A stretch of 64,000 nt of DNA from Pararhizobium sp. YC-54 (GCF_025847205.1 NZ_JAOYTH010000002.1:310001-374000), one strand, 5' to 3'. Numbered from the stretch's first letter, positions 1 through 9,877 are shown. Notes: generated by a model from the letters alone, not told the origin. Numbers and translations: made by a program.

Positions 1-6
1 ACGTCC

Positions 7-1623
7 CTACTCCGCCGCAGCCAACCCCGCCTGATCCCGGTTCTTCAACAGCTTGAACACGATCGAATCCATCAGCGCCTGGAACGATGCATCGATGATG
101 TTGTCCGAAACGCCGACCGTCCACCAGCGAGCGCCGGTGCCGTCGACGGATTCGATGAGGACGCGGGTGATGGCCCCGGTGCCGCCGTTGAGGATGCGGA
201 CCTTGTAGTCCACCAGCTCCAGATCCTCGATCTCCGACTGGTATTTGCCAAGATCCTTGCGCAGCGCCAGATCGAGCGCGTTGACGGGACCATGGCCTTC
301 GGCGACCGACATCATCGTCTCGCCGTCGACCGATACCTTTACCACTGCCTCCGAGACCGTCTTCAGGTTGCCGTTGGCATCGAAGCGGCGCTCGACCATG
401 ACGCGGAAGCTTTCGACGTGGAAGAAATCCGGCACGGAACCGAGCGTGCGTTGGGCAAGCAGCGCAAAGCTCGCGTCCGCCCCTTCATAGGCATAGCCGG
501 TCGCCTCGTTTTCCTTGACGATGGAAATCAGCTTGTCGAGCTTCGGATCGTCCTTGGAGACGATGATGCCGCGTCGCTTCAGGGCATTGATGAAATTGGC
601 CTTGCCGCCCTGGTCCGACACCATCACCTTGCGCAGGTTGCCGACGCTTTCGGGCGTCACATGCTCATAGGTGCGCGGGTCCTTGAGCAGAGCCGACGCA
701 TGGATGCCGGCCTTGGTGGCAAAGGCGGAGGCGCCGACATAGGGCATCTGGTGGTCCGGCGAACGGTTGAGAAGCTCGTCGAAGGAATGCGAAAGCTGGG
801 TGAGTTCCTGCAGCCGGTCGGCATCGATCGCCGTTTCGAAACGGCTTGTATAGGTTTCCTTCAAGGCCAGCGTCGGGATCAGTGTCACCAGATTGGCGTT
901 ACCGCAGCGTTCGCCGATGCCGTTCAACGTGCCCTGGATCTGGCGCACGCCTGCCTCGACGGCGGCGAGCGAATTGGCGACCGCCTGGCCCGTGTCGTTG
1001 TGCGCGTGGATGCCGAGATGGGCGCCGGGAACGCCGTGCGCAATGACGGCTGCGACGATGTCGCGGATTTCCGGGGGCTGGGTGCCGCCATTGGTATCGC
1101 AAAGCACCACCCAGCGGGCGCCGGCATCATAGGCTGTTTTCGCGCAGGCGAGCGCATAAGACGAGTTTGCCTTGTAGCCGTCGAAGAAATGCTCGCAGTC
1201 GATCATCGCTTCCTTGCCGCTCTCAACGACAGCTTCGACCGAGGACTGGATCGATTCGAGGTTTTCTGCGTTGGTACAGCCAAGCGCCACGCGGACGTGA
1301 TAGTCCCAGCTCTTGGCGACAAGACAGATCGCGTCGCTTTGCGCCTGCAAAAGGCTCGTCAGCCCCGGATCGTTGGAGGCGGAAACGCCGGCCCGCTTGG
1401 TCATGCCGAAGGCGACGAAGCGCGCGTTCCTGGTGCGCCTCTTGCTGAAGAATTCCGTATCGGTCGGATTGGCGCCGGGGTAGCCGCCCTCGACATAGTC
1501 CATGCCGAACTCGTCCAGCATCGCCGCAATGGCGATCTTGTCCTCGACGGAAAAATCGATGCCCGGCGTCTGCTGGCCGTCGCGCAGCGTGGTGTCGAAG
1601 AGGTGGATGCGTTCGCGGGTCAT
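7..1623 (-). CDS. cimA: Citramalate synthase (CimA / LeuA-like)
   Basis: 538 aa member of the HMGL/isopropylmalate synthase family. Condenses pyruvate with acetyl-CoA to citramalate, a route to 2-oxobutyrate and isoleucine. The catalytic TIM barrel starts with DTTLRDGQQTPG at about residues 10-21. The metal-binding HAHND (206-210) and the NGIGERCGN motif (234-242) are both present. The roughly 150 C-terminal residues look like the LeuA allosteric/dimerisation domain. The length and the unusual IDCEHFFDGYK segment (141-151) fit the long CimA type rather than LeuA or homocitrate synthase. ATG start; the TAG stop lies just inside the window edge, so the gene is complete. It is separated from pip by an intergenic palindromic repeat, so it is probably monocistronic. 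Confidence 0.9.
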   Translation of the reverse strand: MTRERIHLFDTTLRDGQQTPGIDFSVEDKIAIAAMLDEFGMDYVEGGYPGANPTDTEFFSKRRTRNARFVAFGMTKRAGVSASNDPGLTSLLQAQSDAICLVAKSWDYHVRVALGCTNAENLESIQSSVEAVVESGKEAMIDCEHFFDGYKANSSYALACAKTAYDAGARWVVLCDTNGGTQPPEIRDIVAAVIAHGVPGAHLGIHAHNDTGQAVANSLAAVEAGVRQIQGTLNGIGERCGNANLVTLIPTLALKETYTSRFETAIDADRLQELTQLSHSFDELLNRSPDHQMPYVGASAFATKAGIHASALLKDPRTYEHVTPESVGNLRKVMVSDQGGKANFINALKRRGIIVSKDDPKLDKLISIVKENEATGYAYEGADASFALLAQRTLGSVPDFFHVESFRVMVERRFDANGNLKTVSEAVVKVSVDGETMMSVAEGHGPVNALDLALRKDLGKYQSEIEDLELVDYKVRILNGGTGAITRVLIESVDGTGARWWTVGVSDNIIDASFQALMDSIVFKLLKNRDQAGLAAAE

Positions 1624-1662
1624 GCTCCGGCCCCCAGATAAGGATTCCGAGTATGAGGCAGC

Positions 1663-1813
1663 TTACCCCCCTCTGTCGGCGACGCCGACATCTCCCCCTC
1701 AAGGGGGGAGATCGGCGGCATCTTTTGTGCCCGGCTTACCGGAACGCTAGCAAGGGAAATGAATGATCTCCCCCCTTGAGGGGGAGATGTCACGAAGTGA
1801 CAGAGGGGGGTAC
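1663..1813. repeat. Rhizobial intergenic palindromic repeat (RIME2-like), copy 1
   Basis: Two arms of about 50 nt in inverted orientation (1663-1712 and 1764-1813). Each carries the CTCCCCCTC-AAGGGGGGAG type hairpin and, outside it, a run of the TACCCCCCTCTGTC type. The same family recurs at 49288-49405. The element fills the gap between cimA and pip; its transcript would fold into a long hairpin. Confidence 0.75.
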
Positions 1814-1852
1814 GCCCCCGCAAACTCGGAGTCGTCAGTCGTTCCATCTCGT

Positions 1853-2833
<981 letters not shown>

Positions 2834-2846
2834 TTAAAACTGCCGG

Positions 2847-3320
2847 TCAGGAGGCGTGCGGAAATTGCGGCCAGACCTCGGTGTCGTGGTCGGGATGCTG
2901 GAAGGAAATAATCTGTTCCTGCTGCATGTAATAGTCGGGATCCTCATGCACCGGCTGGTCGAAGATCGTCGTCACCCAGGAATTTCGGGCGGCGAAATTC
3001 ACCTGGATCTGCGGGGCAAGATCGGAGCGGTCGTCGAAGGCGCCGATGGCGATTTCGAGCCCGCCCGGATGCTTGTAGGTCAGCGGCGTGCCGCAGGCGG
3101 CGCAGAAGCCGCGGGCAATGTTGACCGAGGACTGGAAATAGCTGGGTTCGCCCCGCGTCCATTCCGCCTCGCCCTTGATGGTGACCAGCGGGCCGAAGAA
3201 GCCGCCAAAGGCTTTCTGGCACATGCGGCAATGGCAGATCGACGGGCGGCCGAGCGCGCCATGGATCTTGAAGCGAACGGCGCCACACTGGCAGCCTCCG
3301 GTGCGATTGATGTCTGTCAT
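2847..3320 (-). CDS. GFA-family (glutathione-dependent formaldehyde-activating-like) protein, copy 1
   Basis: 157 aa. Start chosen at the ATG preceding TDINRTGGCQCGAV because paralogues 2 and 3 begin in the same place, and because it lies 1 nt after the stop of copy 2. Zinc-binding Cys pattern of the GFA/CENP-V fold: CQC near residue 9, CHCRMCQK near 36, and CAACGTPL near 80. The founding member (Gfa) was assigned S-hydroxymethylglutathione formation, but most paralogues have unknown substrates, so only the fold is asserted. Last of three tandem paralogues. Confidence 0.8.
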   Translation of the reverse strand: MTDINRTGGCQCGAVRFKIHGALGRPSICHCRMCQKAFGGFFGPLVTIKGEAEWTRGEPSYFQSSVNIARGFCAACGTPLTYKHPGGLEIAIGAFDDRSDLAPQIQVNFAARNSWVTTIFDQPVHEDPDYYMQQEQIISFQHPDHDTEVWPQFPHAS

Positions 3321-3321
3321 G

Positions 3322-3816
3322 TCAGTCCTCCGGTGGCCAATGGTCGGTGTCATAGTCGGGATGCTGGCAGTTCGATTCCAGAATGGCGATATGCCGCTCG
3401 GTGCTTGCAATCTCGCCGTCATCGGTTTCCGTGCCCGGCAATCCCGGCAGGTGCGAAAACCAGGGCATGCGCGATTCCAGGCCGGATTGTGTCAACGGCC
3501 GCACATCGTAGGGATCATCAAGCGAGCCGAGCACGATATTGATGAAATCGGCCTCGGGCATATCGTAGAACAGCGGCGTGCCGCAGAGAAAACAAAATCC
3601 CCGCCGCACCAGATGCGAGGAACGGAACCAGCCGGGTGCGCCGCGGGTGATGCTGAACGTTGCGCGCGGCACATTGGCGAGCGGCAGAAAATAGTTGCCG
3701 GAGGCCTTCTGGCACATGCGGCAATGGCACAGATGCGGATCACCAAGCGTTCCTTCCGCCCGGTAGCGCACCGCGCCGCACTGGCAGCCGCCGGTATAGA
3801 TGCGGCTGATGCTCAT
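3322..3816 (-). CDS. GFA-family protein, copy 2
   Basis: 164 aa. The start at SISRIYTGGCQCGAV overlaps the stop of copy 3 by 4 nt (ATGA), so translation is likely coupled. The Cys motifs are intact (CQC, CHCRMCQKASG, CFLCGTPLFYD). It is more divergent than copies 1 and 3: it has a longer segment containing HLPGLPGTETDD before the C-terminal HPDYDTDHWPP tail. That tail (HPDHDTE/W) is shared by all three copies, which points to local duplication followed by divergence. Confidence 0.8.
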   Translation of the reverse strand: MSISRIYTGGCQCGAVRYRAEGTLGDPHLCHCRMCQKASGNYFLPLANVPRATFSITRGAPGWFRSSHLVRRGFCFLCGTPLFYDMPEADFINIVLGSLDDPYDVRPLTQSGLESRMPWFSHLPGLPGTETDDGEIASTERHIAILESNCQHPDYDTDHWPPED

Positions 3817-4295
3817 GCCCGGTCTCCCGGCGGCCAGGCCTCGGTATCGTGATCGGGGTGCTGGTAGGAAACGAGATGAGCGAGAAAAGACGCGGCATCC
3901 TGATCGGCCATCGTATCTTCGCCCGGCAAGTCCGGGATGTCGTCGACATAGGGCAGCTTGGCTTCGATGCCCCACTGGATCGTCGGGACGATGCCTTCCG
4001 GCTTGTCGAAGGCGGCAATCGCCAGCCCCACACCATCGGGGGCTTCGTAGCACAGCGGCGTGCCGCAATCGCCGCAGAAACCGCGTTTGACGAAATTCGA
4101 AGACTGGAAATATTTCGGCTCGCCACGCGTCCAGGTGAGCTTCGCCTGACGGACGGAAACCAGTGGCGCATAGAAATTGCCGAACGCCTTCTGGCACATG
4201 CGGCAATGGCAGACAGAGGCGTCGCCGAGCGTGCCTTCGACACGGAAACGGACGGCGCCGCACTGGCAGCCGCCGGTGTGGACAGGGTCGGTCAT
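3813..4295 (-). CDS. GFA-family protein, copy 3
   Basis: 160 aa, first of the three tandem GFA genes in transcription order. The Cys motifs CQC, CHCRMCQKAFG and CGDCGTPLCYE are complete. Its ATG overlaps the stop of the PIN-domain toxin gene by 4 nt (4292-4295), placing it in the same transcript as the vapBC module. Biochemical substrate unknown; formaldehyde/glutathione chemistry is only the family default. Confidence 0.8.
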   Translation of the reverse strand: MTDPVHTGGCQCGAVRFRVEGTLGDASVCHCRMCQKAFGNFYAPLVSVRQAKLTWTRGEPKYFQSSNFVKRGFCGDCGTPLCYEAPDGVGLAIAAFDKPEGIVPTIQWGIEAKLPYVDDIPDLPGEDTMADQDAASFLAHLVSYQHPDHDTEAWPPGDRA

Positions 4296-4714
4296 GGACG
4301 CTCCTCCGTCGCCAGCCAGTTTTCAATTTTCAATCCCTCGACCCGAGAAAATTCACGAACGTTGTTCGTAACAATGGTCAGACCGAGTGAATATGCATGG
4401 GCGGCGATAAAGAGGTCAGCCCAACCGATTGATTTTCCCTGGCGTTCCAATGTGTCACGTATAACGCCGTAGCTTTGAGAAGCCGCGTCATCGTAGGGGA
4501 CTATGGCAATGCGCGATAAGGTGTTCTCGACCAAATGGGAAAGCCGGGGAGAGCCTCTCTTCCTTATCCCGTAGCGCATCTCGGAAGCTACGATGGCGCT
4601 CACGCACATTGCGTCCTCGCTGACCCGTTCCATGTACTGACTTGCAGTACCGAAAGGGTTGCGGATCGTATCAGACAGGATATTCGTATCGAGCATATAA
4701 AGCAGGCCGTTCAC
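4292..4714 (-). CDS. vapC: PIN-domain toxin, VapC/FitB-like ribonuclease
   Basis: 140 aa from a GTG that overlaps the antitoxin stop by 4 nt (GTGA). An alternative ATG six codons later (MLDTNI) is possible. PIN-domain acidic residues: D in LDTNILSD near the N terminus, E in ASEMRYG (about 45), D in WADLFIAA (about 99), and a final TNNVREF segment. VapC proteins are Mg2+-dependent endoribonucleases, usually cleaving tRNA or rRNA, and are inhibited by VapB. All expected acidic residues are present, so it is probably active. Confidence 0.87.
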   Translation of the reverse strand: MNGLLYMLDTNILSDTIRNPFGTASQYMERVSEDAMCVSAIVASEMRYGIRKRGSPRLSHLVENTLSRIAIVPYDDAASQSYGVIRDTLERQGKSIGWADLFIAAHAYSLGLTIVTNNVREFSRVEGLKIENWLATEERP

Positions 4715-4965
4715 AGACTGAAATCCTTCGGCGGCGGGCTCTGTTCATCAAGGTCTGGGAATTCTTCATCGAGCGGTTCCTGCGAGCGAAGCCACTCCAG
4801 CAAGCCGCTTTTCTTTTTCGGCTCGATGATCAACCGGTCGCCTTCCTTGCGCATGATCGCCTCGTTTCCCGGGAGTTCGAATTCCACGGGAATGCGAACG
4901 GCCTGATTGCGGCCGTTGCGAAAGAGTTTCACCTCGCGCCCCTGGTCAACCTGGATCACTGTCAT
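4711..4965 (-). CDS. vapB: VapB-type antitoxin (AbrB/SpoVT fold)
   Basis: 84 aa. Start set at the ATG with a perfect AGGAGG (4971-4976 on the complement) five bases upstream; an upstream in-frame ATG lacks this site. The N-terminal swapped-hairpin DNA-binding segment reads KLFRNGRNQAVRIP, the classic VapB/MazE pattern. The C-terminal acidic, proline-rich tail is expected to bind VapC. It likely autorepresses the promoter, and thereby the GFA genes downstream if no internal promoter exists (inference). Confidence 0.87.
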   Translation of the reverse strand: MTVIQVDQGREVKLFRNGRNQAVRIPVEFELPGNEAIMRKEGDRLIIEPKKKSGLLEWLRSQEPLDEEFPDLDEQSPPPKDFSL

Positions 4966-5021
4966 GGCAACCTCCTGAAGCATAGGCCAAAGCATATGCC
5001 TCCATTGTCAGAAAGACAAGT

Positions 5022-6413
5022 TTATCGCTTGGCCTCCCACGTCGTCACCCGCTCGCCAGTCGCCGCATCCTTGCCGTCCTTCAGCTGGATGCCCTTGGCG
5101 GCAAGATCGTCGCGGATCTTGTCGGCCTCGGCAAAGTTTTTGGCTTTCAGCATTTCAAGCCGCATCGCCACCAGCGCCTCAACCGCCGAGGCGACAGCAC
5201 CATCGACTTCCGCCGCCTTCGGCAGAACCCCCAGCAATGCTGCGCTTGCAGCAAAAACCGGAAGCATCGCCGGATCGGCATTGGCGGCAGAGGCCAGCGC
5301 ATGCAGGGCCTGCACCGCCGCGACCGTGTTGAGGTCATCCGCCAATGCGTTGATGACCGTCGCATCCGGGGCAGCATTGCCCGGTTTCCCGGCCGGCCAT
5401 TTGGCCAAGAGGCGCTCGGCTTCTTCCAGCCGCTTGATCGAAAAATCGATCGGCTCGCGGTAATGCGTCATCAGCATCGCCAGCCGCAGGACCTCGCCCG
5501 GCCATTTGCGGCCGCCGAATGTCTCGGTGTGCAGCAATTCGTAGATGGTGACGAAGTTGCCTTCGGATTTCGACATCTTGCGGCCTTCGACCTGCAGGAA
5601 TCCGTTGTGCATCCAGACATTCGCCATCACATCCCTGCCATGAGCGCAGCGCGACTGGGCGATCTCGTTTTCATGGTGTGGGAAGATCAGGTCCAGCCCG
5701 CCGCCATGGATATCGAAGGTTTCGCCGAGATAACGCTGGCTCATCGCCGAGCATTCGATGTGCCAGCCGGGGCGGCCCCTGCCCCATGGGCTTTCCCAGC
5801 CCGGCTCTTCATCGGACGACAGCTTCCAGAGCACGAAATCGCCGGGATTTTTCTTGTGCACATCGACCGCAACGCGGGCGCCGGCCTGCTGCTCGTCGAG
5901 ATTGCGCTTTGACAATTGCCCATAGTCGGCCATCGACCGCGTATCGAACAGCACCTCACCCTCAGCCGCATAGGCATGCCCCTTGGCAATCAGCGTCTCG
6001 ATGATCTCAATCATCTGGGCAATGTTGTCGGTGGCGCGCGGCTGCACGTCCGGCTCCAGCGATCCGAGCGCCCTGGCATCGTCGAGAAACTGCGTCTCGG
6101 TCTTTTCGGTCACCAACCGGATGGCTTCGTTCAGCGGCAAGCCGGGATGATCGCGCAGGGCCCGCGCGTTGATCTTGTCGTCGACGTCGGTGATATTGCG
6201 TGCATAGGTCACGTGGCTTTCGCCGTAGACATGACGCAGCAGCCGGTAGAGCACGTCGAAGACGATGACCGGGCGGGCATTGCCGATATGGGCGAAATCA
6301 TAGACCGTCGGGCCGCAGACATACATGCGGACGTTTTCAGGATCGATCGGCGCAAAGACCGCCTTCTCCCGCGTCAGCGTGTTGTACAGTTTCAATTCCG
6401 GCAGTCCGCTCAT
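5022..6413 (-). CDS. cysS: Cysteinyl-tRNA synthetase
   Basis: 463 aa class I synthetase that charges tRNA-Cys. HIGH-type motif HIGNARP (about residues 45-51) and KMSKS motif ([10 protein letters not shown], about 270). Zinc ligands include Cys in YVCGPTVYD and a Cys/His set in [11 protein letters not shown] and [14 protein letters not shown]. Start chosen at ATG 6413, which has GGGAG upstream and fits the family N terminus ([11 protein letters not shown]), rather than the ATG seven codons earlier. Monocistronic by appearance. Confidence 0.93.
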   Translation of the reverse strand: MSGLPELKLYNTLTREKAVFAPIDPENVRMYVCGPTVYDFAHIGNARPVIVFDVLYRLLRHVYGESHVTYARNITDVDDKINARALRDHPGLPLNEAIRLVTEKTETQFLDDARALGSLEPDVQPRATDNIAQMIEIIETLIAKGHAYAAEGEVLFDTRSMADYGQLSKRNLDEQQAGARVAVDVHKKNPGDFVLWKLSSDEEPGWESPWGRGRPGWHIECSAMSQRYLGETFDIHGGGLDLIFPHHENEIAQSRCAHGRDVMANVWMHNGFLQVEGRKMSKSEGNFVTIYELLHTETFGGRKWPGEVLRLAMLMTHYREPIDFSIKRLEEAERLLAKWPAGKPGNAAPDATVINALADDLNTVAAVQALHALASAANADPAMLPVFAASAALLGVLPKAAEVDGAVASAVEALVAMRLEMLKAKNFAEADKIRDDLAAKGIQLKDGKDAATGERVTTWEAKR

Positions 6414-6828
6414 TCCCAATCTCCCATTCCGCATAACACCGAATACACGCAGCCGCCCGGCTGGACCTTCGCGTTGTCATCTTGATTTTTGGGAGACGAA
6501 AACGGCCAGGCCAGCGGAAAAGCTAGCGAATAATAATCCGGCAGATGATGCAGATAACCGTTTTCATGGATGCTTTATCGCGCGTCGATCGGCCCCGGTC
6601 AAGAGGTCAGCCGCGCACCAGCATCCTATGTTGAAATACTGGATTATTCGTCATTGTTTTGTCATGATTGGGCTTATCTGGAGAGGCCGGGATGTCAGGG
6701 GAATCAAGGCTTTGAGCACTTTGCACATTAAAGCCTGTTTCCCCGGGCACAATAAGGAGCGCCGTTTTGGTGGAAAACACACCGAACGAAGCGCTCCCGG
6801 CTAGGGAAGCATTTGAGGAGAGTTTGAA
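6414..6828. other. Intergenic region upstream of cysS and a small ORF
   Basis: No convincing gene. It is more AT-rich than its neighbours. A GTG ORF of 45 codons (6770-6907) with AAGGAG at 6754-6759 runs into and overlaps the small gene at 6829 in another frame; I could not decide between them and favour the 6829 ORF for its better-spaced Shine-Dalgarno. Confidence 0.4.
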
Positions 6829-6984
6829 ATGCCTGGTAAAAAAACCGACAAGAGCAGTCCGCGAGCAGCGGCCAATCTCGTCGAGCAATACCGTCCGCTC
6901 GGCCTGAAGGCCGTGCTGGCCGCCGCTTTGCAGATCAAGCCGAAGCCGGTGAAAAAGCCCGTCTGGCCCAAGCAGCCGGCCTGA
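6829..6984 (+). CDS. Small basic hypothetical protein (51 aa)
   Basis: 51 aa ORF with GAGGAG at 6816-6821, seven bases before the ATG. It is rich in Lys and Pro at the C terminus (KPKPVKKPVWPKQP) with a central YRPLGLKAVLAAAL helix. No domain recognised. It ends four bases before the converging YedK gene, leaving no room for a separate terminator. Support is the ribosome site, the compact placement and the codon use; conservation was not tested. Confidence 0.5.
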   Translation: MPGKKTDKSSPRAAANLVEQYRPLGLKAVLAAALQIKPKPVKKPVWPKQPA

Positions 6985-6988
6985 TCGC

Positions 6989-7753
6989 TCAAAACAGCGA
7001 CAGCTGCGGATTTGCGGACAGGTCCTTCGGCTTTGAGGCGGGCCGTGCGGTCACATGAACCGGCGTTTGAAGATCGGCGCCGGTATTGGCCACCTTGTTT
7101 ACCCGGTCCGATACGGCGATGACGTCGAAATAGTCGTCATCGGCCGGCACCAGCAAATCAGCGATATCGCGCGGTTCCTGCGTCCGGCAATCAAGCCAGC
7201 GGGCAAAATCCTCCGGTTTGATCACGACAGGCATGCGGTCATGGACATCGCCGATCCTTGAGTTGGCATGCGTCGTCAGGATCGCGCCCGTATCGACCTC
7301 TGATCCATCGGCCGACGACCAGGTTTCCATCAGCCCGGCAAAGGCGACGATGCCGCCGTTTCTGGGCTTGATCCAGTAGGCCTGCGACGCCTCGCCGCTT
7401 TCCTTCGACGGCCGATGCCATTCGTAGAAACCGGATGCCGGGATCAGCACGCGCCGGTGGCGCATCGCCGCCTTGAACGAGGCTTTTTCAGCTGCCGTTT
7501 CAGCGCGCGCATTGATCAGCAGCGGAAAGTCACGCGGGTCCTTGACCCAGGACGGCGTCAGGCCCCAGCGAACGAGAAGCGCTTTGCGATCCGGCAGATT
7601 GCTGCCCGGCCGCTGGCGCTCGCCCGACATGACGATCAGGATCGGCTGGGTCGGCGCGATGTTGAAGCGCGCCGGAAAGTCCTCCGTTTCCAGAAGACCC
7701 AACATATCCGCCACTTCCCCCGGTGTCGCCGTCAGCGAAAATCGTCCGCACAT
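6989..7753 (-). CDS. yedK: SOS-response-associated peptidase, YedK/HMCES family
   Basis: 254 aa SRAP-domain protein that forms a thiazolidine crosslink with abasic sites in single-stranded DNA. The start is fixed by chemistry: Met-Cys-Gly must be the N terminus so that Cys2 is exposed, which gives ATG 7753 and excludes the ATG three codons upstream. Other active-site residues are present: Asn81 in NARAE (81-85), GFYEW (108-112) and His171 in HDRMP. It diverges from a Nudix gene with 65 nt between starts. Confidence 0.92.
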   Translation of the reverse strand: MCGRFSLTATPGEVADMLGLLETEDFPARFNIAPTQPILIVMSGERQRPGSNLPDRKALLVRWGLTPSWVKDPRDFPLLINARAETAAEKASFKAAMRHRRVLIPASGFYEWHRPSKESGEASQAYWIKPRNGGIVAFAGLMETWSSADGSEVDTGAILTTHANSRIGDVHDRMPVVIKPEDFARWLDCRTQEPRDIADLLVPADDDYFDVIAVSDRVNKVANTGADLQTPVHVTARPASKPKDLSANPQLSLF

Positions 7754-7818
7754 GGCTTTCAATTCGCACTTCGCCTAAGGTGGGTCAAGTTTTCCAATGC
7801 TTTTCCGGTTCCATCGAC

Positions 7819-8238
7819 ATGACCTCCTCTCCGCAACTTGCCTCGTCCGCCATTCTCGAACGGGACGGACGTTATCTGCTGGTGCGCCGCGCCAATCCGC
7901 CTTCGGCGGATATGTATGCCTTTCCGGGCGGCCGTGCCGAAGCGGGGGAAACACCGGCGGAAACGGCGGTGCGCGAGTTTCACGAGGAGACCGGCATCCT
8001 GCCGCGCAATCCACAATTGTTCGAAACCTATGATCTGCCGCCGCGCGAATCAGACGGGGCCGGCGCCCGGCATTTTTTCCTTTCGGTCTTCAAGGTCGAG
8101 GCCGATCCGGATCTCGTTGCGATCGCCGGCGACGACGCGGCGGGTATCGGCTGGTATACGGCAGACGAAATCTTCGGCCTTCCCATCCCCGAAAGCGTGC
8201 AGGAATGCGTGGAAAAACTTGAAGCGCTGCGGCGGTGA
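7819..8238 (+). CDS. Nudix hydrolase
   Basis: 139 aa. Start at ATG 7819, since the longer reading runs back through the divergent yedK start. Complete Nudix box at residues 38-60 (GGRAEAGETPAETAV followed by REFHEETG). The size resembles ADP-ribose pyrophosphatase or MutT-like housecleaning enzymes; the substrate cannot be read from sequence. Sharing a promoter region with yedK suggests a loose DNA or nucleotide sanitation theme (inference). Confidence 0.85.
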   Translation: MTSSPQLASSAILERDGRYLLVRRANPPSADMYAFPGGRAEAGETPAETAVREFHEETGILPRNPQLFETYDLPPRESDGAGARHFFLSVFKVEADPDLVAIAGDDAAGIGWYTADEIFGLPIPESVQECVEKLEALRR

Positions 8239-8296
8239 CGGGAACGCCCACCAAAATCCGCTTGCCCGCAGGCATGATTCGGGGCTTGAAAGGGCG

Positions 8297-8719
8297 ATGA
8301 TCCGTTTTTTGGCCATACGATCGTGCCTGATGCTGGCTTTTGCTGGTCTGCCGCTCAGCGCGCAGGCACAGGACGCCCCACCATCAAGCGTACCCGCTGT
8401 CGCCGCAGAGAAACCTGCCCCTTATGACGCGCGCTTGCTGCGCCTGTCCGAAATCCTTGGATCCGTTCACTATTTGCGCACGCTCTGCAAGGATGCGGCG
8501 GCCGATAGCTGGCGGCAAACGATGCAGGATCTGCTCGACAAGGAAGCGCAGGGCGAAGCCCAGAGGCGCGCGCGCATGACCGCCGCCTTCAACCGCGGCT
8601 ACCGGACGTTTGCCTCCGTTTACACCGCCTGCACCCCGCCGGCCGTGGTCGCCGACGAGCGTTACCGTGCCGAAGGAGCAACACTTGCGTCAGAAATAAC
8701 CGCCCGCTTTGGAAATTAA
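8297..8719 (+). CDS. TIGR02301-like secreted hypothetical protein
   Basis: 140 aa starting MIRFLAIRSC, with a clear signal peptide (hydrophobic stretch then LSAQAQD, cleavage near residue 24). The mature part has a conserved-looking core, LRLSEILGSVHYLRTLC followed by FNRGYRTFASVYTACT. The two Cys (in LRTLC and TACT) may form a disulfide in the periplasm. I recognise it as the alphaproteobacterial TIGR02301 family, which has no known function. Confidence 0.7.
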   Translation: MIRFLAIRSCLMLAFAGLPLSAQAQDAPPSSVPAVAAEKPAPYDARLLRLSEILGSVHYLRTLCKDAAADSWRQTMQDLLDKEAQGEAQRRARMTAAFNRGYRTFASVYTACTPPAVVADERYRAEGATLASEITARFGN

Positions 8720-8844
8720 CGATAAATTAACCTCTTTCTTCAGGAGCCCGTGTCGTTTTGGGAAAAGGCTGCTAAGGTTGTTAAGAGAGTGGTAAGAAGT
8801 GGCATCGCCTCGAGTTAGGTGCCAAGTAAAGAGCGTGAAACGGC

Positions 8845-9114
8845 ATGGAACGAATGATGGAACCCAGTCTGAATGACATCGACGACATGATTGTTCATGA
8901 GAAGATGCAGGCAGCCCTGGAACACCAGAATGAAGCCTGGGCGGATGGCATGGCGGATGGCATCGAGCCTGAAATCATCGCCGATGCCGCCATTGCCCTT
9001 GCCATGCGCGAAACGATCCGCCTTCATGGCGAAGATGGTGCCGAGGCCATGTTGAATTCGCTTCGCGAGCGCATGCTCGCCGGTGAATTTTCGCCGGAAC
9101 GCACCCTGCAGTAG
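8845..9114 (+). CDS. Small acidic conserved-type hypothetical protein
   Basis: 89 aa, strongly acidic, alpha-helical, without signal peptide or Cys. No domain recognised. The ATG at 8845 is the first of several closely spaced Met codons and the Shine-Dalgarno is weak, so a start a few codons later is possible. It lies 13 nt upstream of the secreted hypothetical at 9128 and is probably co-transcribed. Confidence 0.6.
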   Translation: MERMMEPSLNDIDDMIVHEKMQAALEHQNEAWADGMADGIEPEIIADAAIALAMRETIRLHGEDGAEAMLNSLRERMLAGEFSPERTLQ

Positions 9115-9127
9115 TTTCGAGGCCGTC

Positions 9128-9877
9128 ATGGAACGTCAGACATCAGCATGCCGGATGCGTGCGGTTCGCCTTTCCGCGTTACTGCTTGCCGGCCTGTTCG
9201 CCTCATCCGTGCTTCTGCCGCACTCCGCCCTCGCGCTCAGCGAGTTGAAGCAGATCCCCGGCGAGACAAGCCAGGACAAGCAGGCCGAGGATGTTCCCGA
9301 AGAAGACGAACCGGGCGACGAAGGTCCGATGCAGATCCCGATGCCGGATCCGCTGGTCAACAAGCCTGCCCATGACGCCAAGGATGCTTCGGCCGACGAC
9401 AAGGCACCCGCCGCCCCGGTCGAGGTGTTGTCGGACGTTTCGAAAATCCCCGAGCCTGTCGCCCGGATGCGCGAACTGATCGTCGAAGCCGCCGCCTCCG
9501 GCGATATCGAACGGTTGCGGCCCCTGCTCGGCAAGGGCCCGACCCAGACGCAGGTCGGTGAGACCGATGCCGATCCGGTCGAGACGCTCAAGGGCCTCTC
9601 CGGCGATCCGCAGGGCATCGAAATCATGGCCATCCTGCTCGACGTCCTGTCGACCGGTTTCGTGCTGAGCGAAAAAGGCACACCGGACGAAGCCTATGTC
9701 TGGCCCTATTTTACCGAAAAATCCCTGGCTTCGCTGACCCCGCCGGAAAAGGTCGATCTGTTCCGGCTGGTGACCGCCGGCGATTTCGCCGAGATGGAAG
9801 AAGGCGGCAACTACAATTTCTACCGCGTCGGCATCACGCCGGACGGCCAGTGGAAATTTTTCGTGGCTGGCGACTGA
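9128..9877 (+). CDS. Secreted acidic hypothetical protein
   Basis: 249 aa from ATG 9128. Signal peptide: charged start, hydrophobic LSALLLAGLFASSVLL, then SALA. A Pro/Asp/Glu-rich low-complexity linker (about residues 40-95) precedes a globular domain containing MRELIVEAAASGDIERLRPLLG and ending FYRVGITPDGQWKFFVAGD. The domain resembles SnoaL/DUF-type periplasmic modules of rhizobia, but I cannot name the family. Likely exported to the periplasm. Confidence 0.65.
   Translation: MERQTSACRMRAVRLSALLLAGLFASSVLLPHSALALSELKQIPGETSQDKQAEDVPEEDEPGDEGPMQIPMPDPLVNKPAHDAKDASADDKAPAAPVEVLSDVSKIPEPVARMRELIVEAAASGDIERLRPLLGKGPTQTQVGETDADPVETLKGLSGDPQGIEIMAILLDVLSTGFVLSEKGTPDEAYVWPYFTEKSLASLTPPEKVDLFRLVTAGDFAEMEEGGNYNFYRVGITPDGQWKFFVAGD

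Noticed and set aside
292..1641. Long plus-strand ORF (449 aa) opposite cimA
   Set aside because: Mirror reading of a strongly supported cimA gene; no recognisable domain and low-complexity composition typical of antisense frames in GC-rich DNA.
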